Positions 22,566 through 32,072 of a DNA stretch of 64,000 bases are shown here, piece after piece (position 1 is the stretch's first letter; each line of letters starts with the position of its first letter). The notes beneath the pieces were generated by a model. It was not told the DNA's origin. It worked only from the letters and a program-made list of their open reading frames with translations, and ran no database searches. Where the stretch lies: NCBI GenBank assembly GCA_977006965.1, contig OZ345368.1:682001-746000 (forward strand). The letters run 5' to 3'. Both the position numbers and the translations under genes were made by a program. The DNA is from Phymatolithon calcareum. Taxonomy: Eukaryota; Rhodophyta; Florideophyceae; Hapalidiales.

Positions 22566-25500
22566 ATGGCCCCCAAGAAAAGAAGACGACGAAGCCGGCA
22601 CCGGCTACCCGACGTAATTGTCCGAGAGCCATTGCCAGCAAATCCTCAACTATCCCCAGAAGACACGATGAGAAGAAACTCATACGACGCCTCCGATGTT
22701 CAATTCCCAGAGTCCTCTGCTTGCGCGGAAGTATCAGCACTTTTCCCGCTACCCGAACAGGAAAATGGAGAAAGTTCACCTCTCGATCTCCAAGATGCAG
22801 AGGACATAGAGGACTTGGAGGATGATCACGCCGTTGAAACCTCCACACCTGTCCTTGGCGTAACAAATTGGAGAGTGTTGTGGGGGCTTTTAGTGACAAA
22901 CGGAAGCTTGAAATTCACCAAGAGCCAGTATCAGTCTATGCGTATATTAGCTGACACTTTCGGCCGCATTTCCGATCCTTCGTGGCGTACAGTGCCGGCA
23001 GAAATCAGCACTTCGTCCCTGCCCCGACAGAGAATTATATCTTTACCTCACTACAGTACGCTTTACAAGACATTCAAACCTGTTCTTTATCGGACATTGG
23101 CAGTAAGAGGACGGGAAACACTTGAGGAGGTATGCATGCGAAAGGCCGGTGCGCGCGCCAGGAAGTATTCCGATGACGGCGCTCCTTTGGTGGCAGTTCA
23201 GACGGTTTTACCAAGCGAATACGCTAGAGAAGATGTTGCCTGTGGACCCGTGTTTGATTTAATGTGTAGCACAAGTCTGACGCACGCTAAAAGTGGCGAA
23301 GACTGCGTTGACAAATGGCCCCTGGTTTCTGCTCGGTCCTGGTTCTACGGGACGAGTTCGTATATTTCGGTTGACGATAGTGCACTCGTGGCGGTTCATC
23401 AGTCATTCGCGGAGCCTGGCGATGCTGTGTCTGTTCAGCTTATTCATTCTGCCCAATTTGAATCCGAAATTCGAGAAGCTTTTGCCTCTCCTGCTACAAG
23501 CACAACCTCGGATTCTCGTACTCTCACAGGCAAAGTCGTTCATGTATGGACCGTGCACCATGCAAGACGTCGAGGAGACGTAATGTTCCACAACAATGTG
23601 CCAGATTATCTACATCCGCGAGACAAACTTTTGGTGTCCACCATTCAGTTCGTAAAGTATACATCACCGTCAGATGCTGTGAATGTGACAATACCTGTGC
23701 TTCCTACTGAACATACAGCGGAGAGCACGGAGGGCAGCGACAACCCAGTTGAAGACACTGAGGCATCCAGGAGGAAAAAATTGTCCCCTCAGATGGTTGA
23801 AGCCATACGTCGACGGAAATCAGCGCTTGCCGAGCACCGAATACAGATGCAGGAAGCATGGGCAGACTGGCGAAAACCTCTATGGAAGCCAGGTGACATT
23901 GTAGCTCTTCTCGAGCCGTTTCCATCCCCTCAGGGAATGGCTAGGATGTCCACTCGCGCTGCATCTTCACGTCTTCTTATCGTACAGAGATTTTGGACGG
24001 AAAGCGAAGAAAGCAGCAGGCACATATGCTGGGTTCCGTCCGGGAATGATATTACGGCCGTCGAAGACAGGCAAATTTCGAGCGGATTCTGTGGTACAAT
24101 TTGGACAGAGCGTAATGAATTTTACGCGGACGTGCGGCACATCTCGTTACTGTTTTCTCCATCTACCAAACGAGGACATGAAAAACTCAAACCTGTCAGT
24201 AGTCATGGAGTTCTGAACACTGGAGAGCCCTATTTCATCTACCGATTTCTACTTTTCTGGGACGGATTTGAGATTACGCGAGGAAAGTCAGCCTCCGGGG
24301 AAGGATTTTATATGTTGTGCCTAAATCTTCCCCCCAAAGCTCGTTCATCACCGGATGCTGTGCGCATTATAAGTCTGAGCCCTCCCGGCGTCAAATCAAA
24401 CGTTATATTCAAGAATATCCAGGCCGATATTGTTAAGGGGATGACAGAAGGGTTTTCTGACTACGATCCTAACGGGAACCGAATTAGAATATTTCTCGAT
24501 CTCGTTGGTTTCATCGGTGATACACCCGCCCTCAATGCGACACTCGACGTTCTGGGCCACACGGGTCGTGCATGCTGTCACCTCTGCACTTTCGTTCGAG
24601 GATCGTCAGCTCTTGTTGGTAGCCGGTACACGCGTCTCTCAATTCATGGATTGTGTACTAATGGTGGACGAGGGTTCTACCAACACTGTGCACTACGCGA
24701 CAGCGAAGCGAAGGAAGAAACATGCAGACAGATGGGACTATCCTCCCCTGATCTTCAAAAAATTCTCCCCCTTCATGACTTGCGCTCCGCCATGATTTCT
24801 TCAAGACATCTCATCCCGAGGTCAAATTCTGGAGTCCCTATTATCAGCGGAGATCTAGATCCATACAGATCCTGTCTTATCGGTCCGGATCACTTGCTAA
24901 CTGGACACTTCAGGGATTGTGTAAATGCTGCATTTCGATTATTACCGAGCAAATCGCACTGCCAATCTGTAGAGGCATTCCTTGTCGGACTTCTCTCCGA
25001 CTGTGGCCTACCGACTCAAAACCGTATTTTCGACATAGAAAAGAAATCTCTTTTCTCAATGTCGATGTCAGAGCTGTACGCGCTCTCCATTGTCGCCGAG
25101 TTGGGTTTCCTGCGGGGATGTAGCTCTCTATGTTCGGCTCCGTTACACGTCTCACTTTCATCCAAGTGCATTGACTCAATTTCTCTCGTCGGCTCATGCT
25201 CTAACCTTATCTCCCGCCTTTGGAAGACAGAAGCTCTCGCACCAGCCAGTCAGAGTTTTGGATTGGGCCTTATTGCCGTACAGCGTCTCACGCGAAGGCA
25301 CATAAAAGATGTTGAGAGGCTCTGCACAATGGAAGATGGCGACACACTTTTATTGGAACATGGGAGACCGAGCAAATCGCGAAGATCAGAGCTCTTGAAG
25401 GAACAACGGCTGTGTCGTATTGCCATCAAATCGATCGACAAGCCTAATGTTCACCGTCTCTTTGAGCTGGTTCACTCTACACTCCCCATGATAGGTCACG

Positions 25501-26504
25501 TCTCCAGGGTTGGCGAGCTCGTTCTAGAGAAGGCGCACCAAACTCTGAAACGAGCGGTCTTCCAATCCAACAACAGAGAAGCTCATATCCAATCTGTTTT
25601 GACTGCCGTGTTTACAGATTGGCAAGGAAGGCTCACAATGCAAGTTAAAGAAGCTATGAGCGGCAACGTTAACGCAATTCGTGGCTGCCTTCGATTATTA
25701 GCTGGACGTGAAGCCATAGAAGCTATGGATGGAAGAATATCACAGCGTCAAATTGACATGGTGCTTAGCGTGCTTGGGCCCGAGTGCTGCGTTCCCGCCT
25801 TACTGGAGCATCAGGCTAAATCAGTTGTTTCAACAAAGTGTGGTTTCCTCCAGGAAGTATCCTGGGCTTTGGAAACTAACAAAGAGCTTATCAGCTCTCA
25901 AAGTCGCACTGATTCCCAGCACAGGAGCGCGGCGTACCATGCATTCTCAAGATTGTACAAGATTGTCGAAGGAAACCCTTCTCTTCTATTTGCCGACAGT
26001 GTGCGCTCAACCTATGCAAACGTCCAAACAGGGATCCTAATTTCTTGCAGAAATGTTATTGCTGTTGAGTGCCGACATACCCACAACTCATCAGCACATT
26101 TCCCCCTTGTGTCACAGTGCTTCTTTGCACCTAAGCTTCCTAGTGACTCCACAGAGACAGGTACTCTCTTCTGGGGAGTCCTTGCTCTGTTCACGACAAA
26201 AAACGCAGGTGCATCAAATGAAGTCTGGGCGGCGGTCTACCCGTGCCAGCAAGTACATCAAGATGCTAAGCCATACCAACTGTATTATTCTAAGCCCACA
26301 TACGTCTTCTGTAGACGATTTTCATTTCTCCGCATGGATCCCACTGTGCGCCTCGTTGCGACAGTCCCCGCTTGTGCGGACAACACCTGTGCGCCTTCCT
26401 TGCGAGCGTGCAGAATTGTTCACGAAAATAACTGCAGAGCGATTAGCGGAACGCCTTTCTTTCTATTTTCAAGAGAAGAAGGGTATCCTCCTAGACAGGG
26501 ATAG
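22566..26504 (+). CDS. CMC-like (CACTA/Chapaev-type) DDE transposase, 1312 aa
   Basis: Predicted to cut and join the ends of the 13.7-kb element. The frame opens at a TTG 12 nt upstream, but ATG at 22566 follows AAA and starts a basic, nuclear-localisation-like segment (MAPKKRRRRSRHR). An acidic region follows to about residue 100. The catalytic region has FWDGFEITRG (Asp about 566), then GFIGDTPALNATLDVLGHTG with Asp about 652, and directly after it CCHLC (Cys 670, 671, 674). This D...GD(T/A)PA...GHTG...CxxC series matches transposases of the CMC group (CACTA, Mirage, Chapaev). GPDHLLTGHF at about 773-782 fits the His-containing motif after the insertion. The final Glu is not assigned with confidence. 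At 1312 aa it is large but within the range of CACTA-type proteins. There is no frameshift, so it could be active. The exact family is uncertain because the 8-bp duplication is atypical. Confidence 0.8.
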   Translation: MAPKKRRRRSRHRLPDVIVREPLPANPQLSPEDTMRRNSYDASDVQFPESSACAEVSALFPLPEQENGESSPLDLQDAEDIEDLEDDHAVETSTPVLGVTNWRVLWGLLVTNGSLKFTKSQYQSMRILADTFGRISDPSWRTVPAEISTSSLPRQRIISLPHYSTLYKTFKPVLYRTLAVRGRETLEEVCMRKAGARARKYSDDGAPLVAVQTVLPSEYAREDVACGPVFDLMCSTSLTHAKSGEDCVDKWPLVSARSWFYGTSSYISVDDSALVAVHQSFAEPGDAVSVQLIHSAQFESEIREAFASPATSTTSDSRTLTGKVVHVWTVHHARRRGDVMFHNNVPDYLHPRDKLLVSTIQFVKYTSPSDAVNVTIPVLPTEHTAESTEGSDNPVEDTEASRRKKLSPQMVEAIRRRKSALAEHRIQMQEAWADWRKPLWKPGDIVALLEPFPSPQGMARMSTRAASSRLLIVQRFWTESEESSRHICWVPSGNDITAVEDRQISSGFCGTIWTERNEFYADVRHISLLFSPSTKRGHEKLKPVSSHGVLNTGEPYFIYRFLLFWDGFEITRGKSASGEGFYMLCLNLPPKARSSPDAVRIISLSPPGVKSNVIFKNIQADIVKGMTEGFSDYDPNGNRIRIFLDLVGFIGDTPALNATLDVLGHTGRACCHLCTFVRGSSALVGSRYTRLSIHGLCTNGGRGFYQHCALRDSEAKEETCRQMGLSSPDLQKILPLHDLRSAMISSRHLIPRSNSGVPIISGDLDPYRSCLIGPDHLLTGHFRDCVNAAFRLLPSKSHCQSVEAFLVGLLSDCGLPTQNRIFDIEKKSLFSMSMSELYALSIVAELGFLRGCSSLCSAPLHVSLSSKCIDSISLVGSCSNLISRLWKTEALAPASQSFGLGLIAVQRLTRRHIKDVERLCTMEDGDTLLLEHGRPSKSRRSELLKEQRLCRIAIKSIDKPNVHRLFELVHSTLPMIGHVSRVGELVLEKAHQTLKRAVFQSNNREAHIQSVLTAVFTDWQGRLTMQVKEAMSGNVNAIRGCLRLLAGREAIEAMDGRISQRQIDMVLSVLGPECCVPALLEHQAKSVVSTKCGFLQEVSWALETNKELISSQSRTDSQHRSAAYHAFSRLYKIVEGNPSLLFADSVRSTYANVQTGILISCRNVIAVECRHTHNSSAHFPLVSQCFFAPKLPSDSTETGTLFWGVLALFTTKNAGASNEVWAAVYPCQQVHQDAKPYQLYYSKPTYVFCRRFSFLRMDPTVRLVATVPACADNTCAPSLRACRIVHENNCRAISGTPFFLFSREEGYPPRQG

Positions 26505-26771
26505 ACCTTCCAAACAAATGCGAAGCATGTAACAATCGCAATACAGTAGTAATTATTTACGTTTTCCCTATCCTAGGATACCCAAAAAAGACTTTCTGTT
26601 ACTTCGCACCTACGACGCTCAGTGGGCTGTTCTTGTATTGCCTCTCTATCATTACTCCGCACTGCCAATATCAAACTTCAGCCAATATCTCGCATTCGCA
26701 CACTGCCGTCACATAATTACCAGAGCGTCATTTTTAGGACATTGATCTATCTCATCGTGAACAGCCGCACC

Positions 26772-27320
26772 ATGGCAGTACCGTCCTACAGAAGCTCCGA
26801 CGTCACAATTACATGGCGCCCCCTGGACCATATAAACGCCAGACACAAGTTCCTACAGTACATACTGGCGCTTGCCAGGGAGATCAAGCACAAGTAATCG
26901 TAACTTGCGAGCTCTCTTTCTCCCCACACAACGCAGGCATCAACCGGCTTCGCTTCTCACAGAATGGCATCTCATTGGAAAGCGGCACAGGTCACTGAAG
27001 TGACCTTCTTTGGCATCAAAATTCGTTCAGAAGTTTGGGTCTTTCCGATCGAAGCCGCGGAGGCTCCTCCACCATCGCCCGCCTCTGCTGACGCTTCTAC
27101 ATCTGCTATAGAAGAGCAACCATCGCAAACTCACGATGCTGACGCTTCTGCATCTGGCACAGAAGAGCAACCTTCGCAAACTCACGATGATACTGTGGTT
27201 CCCCCACTAACGGTGCTGCCGCCGCACTCCATTCTACCGGGTCAGCCTCCGAACTCCCCTCCAGCTCCAGGCGTGCCACCGATAGTGGGCACCCGCCGGA
27301 GCTCCAAGCGTATTGCGTAA
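26772..27320 (+). CDS. Small spliced transposon gene of unknown function, 159 aa
   Basis: Exon 1 is 26772-26893 (ATG in the context CACCATGG) and exon 2 is 26963-27320. The 69-nt gap has GT at 26894 and AG at 26962 and removes the stop that otherwise follows KHK. The join keeps the frame (480 nt in total). The first about 75 residues look folded (TITWRPLDHINARHKF, then VTFFGIKIRSEVWVFP). The rest is Pro/Ser/Ala-rich and holds two tandem copies of an about 17-residue unit ending EEQPSQTHD, then RRSSKR near the end. It lies downstream of the transposase on the same strand. I do not recognise it. The intron is inferred from splice signals and frame only. Confidence 0.55.
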
Positions 27321-27866
27321 ATTTGGCCACTCACGTACCCCATCCCAAGATTCTACGTCCAGGAGTATCTTCGACAATGTTGTTGTTAGCGCCCATGTCC
27401 TTTTTCCGTAAAGTGAAATACATTCTTCAATTCTCTATTTTGCAACCCCCCTCCCCCAGCTGCGCTGTCTCCAATCGTGGCACAGATGAACACGATGACG
27501 ATTGAAGCGGGATGAGCAGGGCTCCCGCACCTGGCACCATGAGCCCGCCTCACATCCGAGCACGTAAGAATTTAAACTAAACAACACAGCTGGCCTCATC
27601 GCTTTCCGCTCGCTATGTTCTCCTATTAGCACTTCTACTCCAGGGAGATGGATGCCTTGGGGAAGGGGCACATGGGGCAGACGGGACAAGTGGCCAACTT
27701 TTGGAGCCACTCACCCGCGAGGCATGCGCGGATATCCAGAACAGCGGGCTGTGCGCGCCCTTCCGCTTATATTTTACTACCTCGTTTGAAATTACCCAAT
27801 CACAGACAAATCGCTGTCCCTACTTGTCAAATTAGTCATTTTTACAATTACGAGCCTAATGTACTA
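27321..27866. other. Transposon right arm, no gene seen
   Basis: Only short frames are present, with no recognised motif. The region ends at the TA that flanks the inserted MITE. Confidence 0.5.
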
Positions 27867-28264
27867 CAGTCAGACCTCGATAAATGCATGGGCAATGTGG
27901 AATGGTCCAATATTCTCAAAATCGAGTTTATTCTCAAGTCGAATTTTGAATCATAAGTTTTAGATCACACGTGTGCCGAACAGTAGCCATATTCTACTGT
28001 ACTGTATGCCAATGGCAGGAGAAACATGAAAAGTACTTACTGTATTCTACGACTGAGGTTATGCTCCGTGTACGCTAAACAAAATTATAACAAAATTTAA
28101 GGTATGCCCCGTGACCTCGAACATGAAGTAATGCTCCTATCAAATATTCTAGAATCCTTTAATTTTCGTTAAATTTAGGCGGATACGGTATTCGTGGAGC
28201 ACTCGATTATGCTGCTAACCGAGGTTATTCTAAAAAAGAGGTTCCATTTATCGAGGTCTGACTG
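27867..28264. mobile_element. pogo-like MITE, 398 bp
   Basis: Perfect 20-bp terminal inverted repeats (CAGTCAGACCTCGATAAATG at 27867-27886, inverted at 28245-28264) are flanked by TA on both sides. The CAGTnnnACCTCG-type end and TA duplication are those of pogo/Tigger-group Tc1/mariner elements. It contains no transposase frame, so it is non-autonomous. It lies inside the right arm of the 13.7-kb transposon and therefore inserted after that element or travels with it. Confidence 0.88.
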
Positions 28265-28544
28265 TAGGACATGCTTTTCGACCGTCCAATTAGAGAACAG
28301 CCAATTTCACCGGTATGGAATAGGCTTTTGGCTATAAATCGCAAAAATTGCTCCCCCAGTGTTGTTTATAACCACAAAATAGAATACTGCAACGAGAGCA
28401 ACCGCTACATTGGCAGCTGCCAATGTTCAGGCAACTCGGGCCCGATTTTTCGCTTTGTTTATGAAATAATTTCACCCCTGCAAAGATGAATCAAACATAC
28501 ACTTCAGACACAATTCCATAAAAGAGGTATGATACCCACTTTGC

Positions 28545-28794
28545 GTTATTCCCCCCCCATAACACTCCCCTGCACGAACAGAACCATTACTGTTGCATTA
28601 CCAACATCACTCTTATGAGTGTTTCTGAGGGCGTTTAATAAATTCAAAATTCAAAAAAAAAAATTACCAAAATCATGTTGGTAATGCAACAGCTGTTACT
28701 GTTAATGCAATATAATGCAACATCAGAACCATTACTAGTAATGGTTCTGATGTTGCATTATATTGCATGAACAGTATGTTGCTCCCAATGCCTG
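28545..28794 (-). repeat. Right terminal inverted repeat with palindromes
   Basis: This region contains inverted counterparts of the left subterminal motifs. GTTGCATTACCAACAT (about 28590) pairs with ATGTTGGTAATGCAAC (about 28674), which predicts a large hairpin. A 64-bp perfect palindrome spans 28705-28768 (centre CTAG at 28735-28738), extending with one mismatch to 28697-28776. The terminal 19 bp (28776-28794) mirror the left end. Confidence 0.85.
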
Positions 28795-28802
28795 GTCCGA
28801 AC
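28795..28802. repeat. Target-site duplication, right copy (8 bp)
   Basis: GTCCGAAC, identical and in direct orientation to 15047-15054. Confidence 0.9.
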
Positions 28803-29017
28803 TATAGGCAGACCCAAATAAGGGTCGGTAGTTGTAAACGCAATCCCTCGTGTAGAGGACACGAAGTACTGTACTACGTGTAGTCCGAACACGAAGTACA
28901 AGACAACCCGAAAGCGGGATTTCCCGCAACTCCCGGTCTATTCATATACATCATGTATATGAATAAGTCGGGAGTATCATGAAACATCATGAAATAGGCC
29001 GAGAGATTGCATCATGA
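28803..29017. other. Intergenic flank with small hairpin
   Basis: An ATTCATATACAT/ATGTATATGAAT hairpin with a 1-nt loop lies at about 28941-28965. The GATTGCATCATGA at 29005-29017 is the first copy of a LINE target duplication. No gene. Confidence 0.6.
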
Positions 29018-29156
29018 CTTACTCGGGCTCTCACAGGGAGAGAAATTTGAATTAAGGAGATATTAGAAGGAGAGTAGAGAGATGAGTATGGAGAAGCTGC
29101 CCTGTTACTCAATTTGAGGCTTTGGGAGCTTTTAAAATAAATCAACATATATCCCC
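29018..29156 (+). mobile_element. 5'-truncated LINE insertion with 13-bp TSD
   Basis: This 139-bp segment matches the LINE 3' UTR (reverse complement of about 965-1110), including AATTAAGGAGATATTA and GGGAGCTTTTAAAATAAAT. Both sides carry the identical 13-mer GATTGCATCATGA (29005-29017 and 29157-29169). That is the expected product of target-primed reverse transcription with severe 5' truncation. It lies about 270 bp upstream of the three-repeat gene. Confidence 0.85.
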
Positions 29157-29355
29157 GATTGCATCATGATTATCATCAAATATCCATAAATTTATGGGTA
29201 GATGATGTTCATGATGCAGTATGGCCGGAGCGATTAAAATTGTCTCCACCGCATTCAGTACGTGTCGAGACAAGCGGTGTGCGCGATCCATTTCATGGAT
29301 GAAGATATTCGCTCGATCACTTACCTTCTCGTGATCGAGGGGCATTCCAGTTCAG

Positions 29356-29362
29356 TATTTAA
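29356..29362 (+). promoter_or_regulatory. TATA-like box of the three-repeat gene
   Basis: TATTTAA lies 66-72 nt before the ATG at 29428. The duplicated copy at 12.9-13.3 kb has a similar AATATTTAG at the matching place. Confidence 0.45.
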
Positions 29363-29427
29363 GCAAGTCATGTTGCTCAACGATTCATTCCTTCTTCCAC
29401 ACAATACCCACAACCTCATCCTCCGAT

Positions 29428-30261
29428 ATGGGGCCCAAAAAGATCGAATTCTTGGTTGTTGCTGATGGCAAGGTCACCGGAGTTTATACGTCCGTCGAGG
29501 GAGCAAAGGAAGTTCTCAATGAATATCCACGCGGAGCCAGCTCACCGAGTCGCATGGTTGTGCAAATCAACGATGGGGTCGTCTCGGCTGACCCGCACAC
29601 TGTGGGAGGTCAAGGCTCTGGAATGAGCGCCGGCTTCAACAAGTGGTGGTGGGACTGGGGCGATATCCAGAAAATGACGAAGGTCGCCCAAGCATATGTG
29701 AACGACAAACATTTCTTCCTCGTCGTTGCTGACGGAAAAGTAACAGGAAGGTACGACACCGTTGACGAGGCTAAGGAACAGTTGAACGCTTATCCGCCTG
29801 CGGCCAATAAACCTAGTCGCATGGTTGCCGAGTTCAAGAATGGTGCAATTGTAGATGACCCCCACACTGTCGGAGGACAGGCGCAGGGATCGGGTGTAGC
29901 TGCGGGTTTCAACAAGTGGTTGTGGAACTGGAATGACATTAAGAAAATGATCGCAGTGGCTAACGACTACGTGCGCGATCCGGAGGTGTTCTTGGTCGTG
30001 GCTGACGGGAAAGTCGTTGGGCAGTACGAAACGATCGAGGAAGTGAAGAATGCTTTGAACAAGTACCCAGCCGAGGCATCATCGCCTAGCCGCATGGCGG
30101 TAGAGGTAAATGTAGGCGTTGTGCAGACTGATCCGCATGTTTTGGGATCTCAGGCCTTCGGTGTTGCTACGGGTTTCAACAAGTGGTGGTGGGACTGGGG
30201 CGATATCAAGCAGATGATCAAGGTCGCCGAAGAATTTTTGTTGAACAGGGATCAGAAGTGA
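29428..30261 (+). CDS. Three-repeat protein of unknown function, 277 aa
   Basis: No family is recognised. The protein consists almost wholly of three tandem repeats of about 90 residues (about 7-95, 96-187 and 188-277). Each runs FLVVADGKVxGxY, then LNxYP...SPSRM, then DPHxxG, and ends GFNKWWWDWxDIxxM. The Trp-rich GFNKW(W/L)W(D/N)W segment is the most conserved part. No signal peptide, membrane segment or catalytic motif is visible, so a soluble cytosolic or nuclear protein is likely. The start is supported by a good ATG context, and the truncated duplicate at 13061 has the same start. The upstream region carries a TATA-like box and a LINE insertion. It sits alone between the large transposon and a repeat-rich stretch, with no functional neighbours. 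Confidence 0.82.
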   Translation: MGPKKIEFLVVADGKVTGVYTSVEGAKEVLNEYPRGASSPSRMVVQINDGVVSADPHTVGGQGSGMSAGFNKWWWDWGDIQKMTKVAQAYVNDKHFFLVVADGKVTGRYDTVDEAKEQLNAYPPAANKPSRMVAEFKNGAIVDDPHTVGGQAQGSGVAAGFNKWLWNWNDIKKMIAVANDYVRDPEVFLVVADGKVVGQYETIEEVKNALNKYPAEASSPSRMAVEVNVGVVQTDPHVLGSQAFGVATGFNKWWWDWGDIKQMIKVAEEFLLNRDQK

Positions 30262-31183
30262 TCTTCAGAATATGATGAAGAAAGCTTTGGGTCATTGATT
30301 GGTATACTGCACCCACAATAGAAAATCGCAGAAATGCAGCTTTGTTTGGAACAGTGAGTGAAAGAAAAATTTTAAACCTTGATATACTAAGCTTTTGGTT
30401 ATCGATGCGTACAAGTATACTGTCCCGACAATAAGAATCACATCAAATGTTGTTTTTACTAAGTTTACGTTTAAGAGCCTCATAGTCATATGACCATGGC
30501 TCCCTCTGGTGCTCCCCACAATAGGGTGCTTCTCTTACGTTTGGTATTCTATTGGAGCCCCTAGCACGTAGTTGATCGTTTTTGATAGCTCTTGCTAAGA
30601 GTTTCCGAAGCTTCCCTTCTTCTTTCAGAACAGGCCTCCTTCATTCTGCATACTCTCGATGATATTATCACATCGTTCATATCTACAGTCTTACATTTTT
30701 TGGAATGGGCTCACGAGCTGGTATGTCGCCGAAATGTCGAACGTTCATAGAAGCTTTGCTCGAAACGGTCTCAAATGCTGCTGCAAACAGCGTGGTGTGG
30801 TCATGGGCTCGTAGCATGTCAGACAGTGACGAAATAAAGTGTGATTACTTTTCTGCGTACTCACAATAGAGGAAGAAGACGGATTTCTATTTGTGATGCC
30901 ATATTTTGAACTACAATGTTAATGAGTGAAGGGCAATCTCATGCATCAGGCTACCATATACAGCATCGAATATGACCAGCGATCAAGCTCCAAGAAGTAC
31001 TAGAGGAAACCGGAAACAAAAAAACGTAGAAAAGTTAGAAAGATATCTATCTACTACCGTGAGCTTCAAAAATTGGGTTCATTCACCAGCTTATCGCGGA
31101 CCATATTCCTCCGGTTGCGGTAATAATTGTATTGTATTGTACCATAAGTGAGGTTAGCAGCGCTTCGAAGGTCTCAGTTTTCT
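30262..31183. other. Intergenic region without recognised gene
   Basis: AT-rich, only short frames, no RNA gene or repeat recognised on either strand. Confidence 0.5.
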
Positions 31184-31700
31184 TCATTCTGTCCTTTCAT
31201 GTGCGATATTAAGAGCATTTTGAGCGTTTCGGTGGGGAACGTCGCTGAAGAGTGACTCCGGGGTTGGTTGGACACACTGCAGTAGCACATGGCGCACCAT
31301 GCGGTGCTCATCCATGCGAAGCATGTGCCCAAGCCAATTCCATCGTTGATGTGTGGTGCATGACGACGTTGAATGGGTTTTCGGGCCTCTATCAATAATT
31401 ACATATATAATGCTTTGTGCATGTTGTGTTCATTCAGCGCAAGAGACACTTTGCACCACCACCACATTGTGGTGCAGTGGCCGAGCTGCTGCGCGACATA
31501 AGTTCATAGGCAGTATGCACCGAAACACAGACCGGCAGCTTCTTCGCGAGGCTTGGGTCGATAGCATCCTACTACATGGAAAATATGTTGCTGCAGAAAT
31601 GAGACTGCGAAGAAAAGCATACAAGGATTTCCCTATTGTAGTGATTGCAGTGAAGATTTTTTCCAATATCGAAGAGCACGTGCACTGAGGTAGTGTGACA
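31184..31700 (-). pseudogene. LINE reverse-transcriptase C-terminal fragment
   Basis: On the minus strand a frame ending at the TGA at 31184-31186 reads QRWNWLGHMLRMDEHRMVRH, then FSDVPHRNAQNALNIAHERTE. The WLGHxLRM block is typical of the region after the polymerase domain in many LINEs. The more 5' part up to about 31700 is frameshifted. It differs from the C-terminus of the LINE at 1-12 kb, so it is a separate family or copy. Confidence 0.65.
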
Positions 31701-32072
31701 AGCGTAGGGACGGAAGAATGCTGAATCGGCACAGTACTTTTTTCTGGAAATGGATCGATAGAGTACTTTGAAGTACAACGGAATAAATGACACCGGTCCT
31801 TTTCAGCACAGAAGATGGAGCCACAAAAACATAATCAGTACCTAAAAACAATTTACTTTCGTTCGACCTTCACCGCGGGCAACCCAAAAACTCAGATCAC
31901 TATGCCAACAGTCGACGCCGAACTGAAACACACTAAACTAAAAAACAATACGATCATCACAAGAACAAAACGAAATCACCCGAGCTCGCCTTCTTCAACA
32001 AACGAAAGTAAGAGAATGACAAATTCTCAATACAACCTTGAAAAAGAACACCCACAATATCGAACAAACGCA
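31701..32072. other. Downstream flank of eIF5
   Basis: AT-rich, no gene. It probably holds the eIF5 3' UTR on the minus strand. Confidence 0.45.

Larger units (their letters stand above)
15055..28794 (+). mobile_element. 13.74-kb DNA transposon with CMC-like transposase and 8-bp TSD
   Basis: The element is bounded by perfect 19-bp terminal inverted repeats, CAGGCATTGGGAGCAACAT at 15055-15073 and its reverse complement at 28776-28794. The 8-bp direct repeat GTCCGAAC flanks both. Subterminal regions carry related TAATGGTTCTG/TGTTGCAA motifs in both orientations, and a further inverted match (about 15628-15655 with 28545-28575). Inside are a 727-aa gene (+), a 438-aa gene (-), a 1312-aa DDE transposase gene (+) and a small spliced gene (+), all with long intact frames. 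A pogo-like MITE (27867-28264) has inserted into the right arm. Open genes and perfect terminal repeats suggest recent movement. CACTA and Chapaev elements normally make 2-4 bp duplications, so an 8-bp one with this transposase is unusual. Confidence 0.88.
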
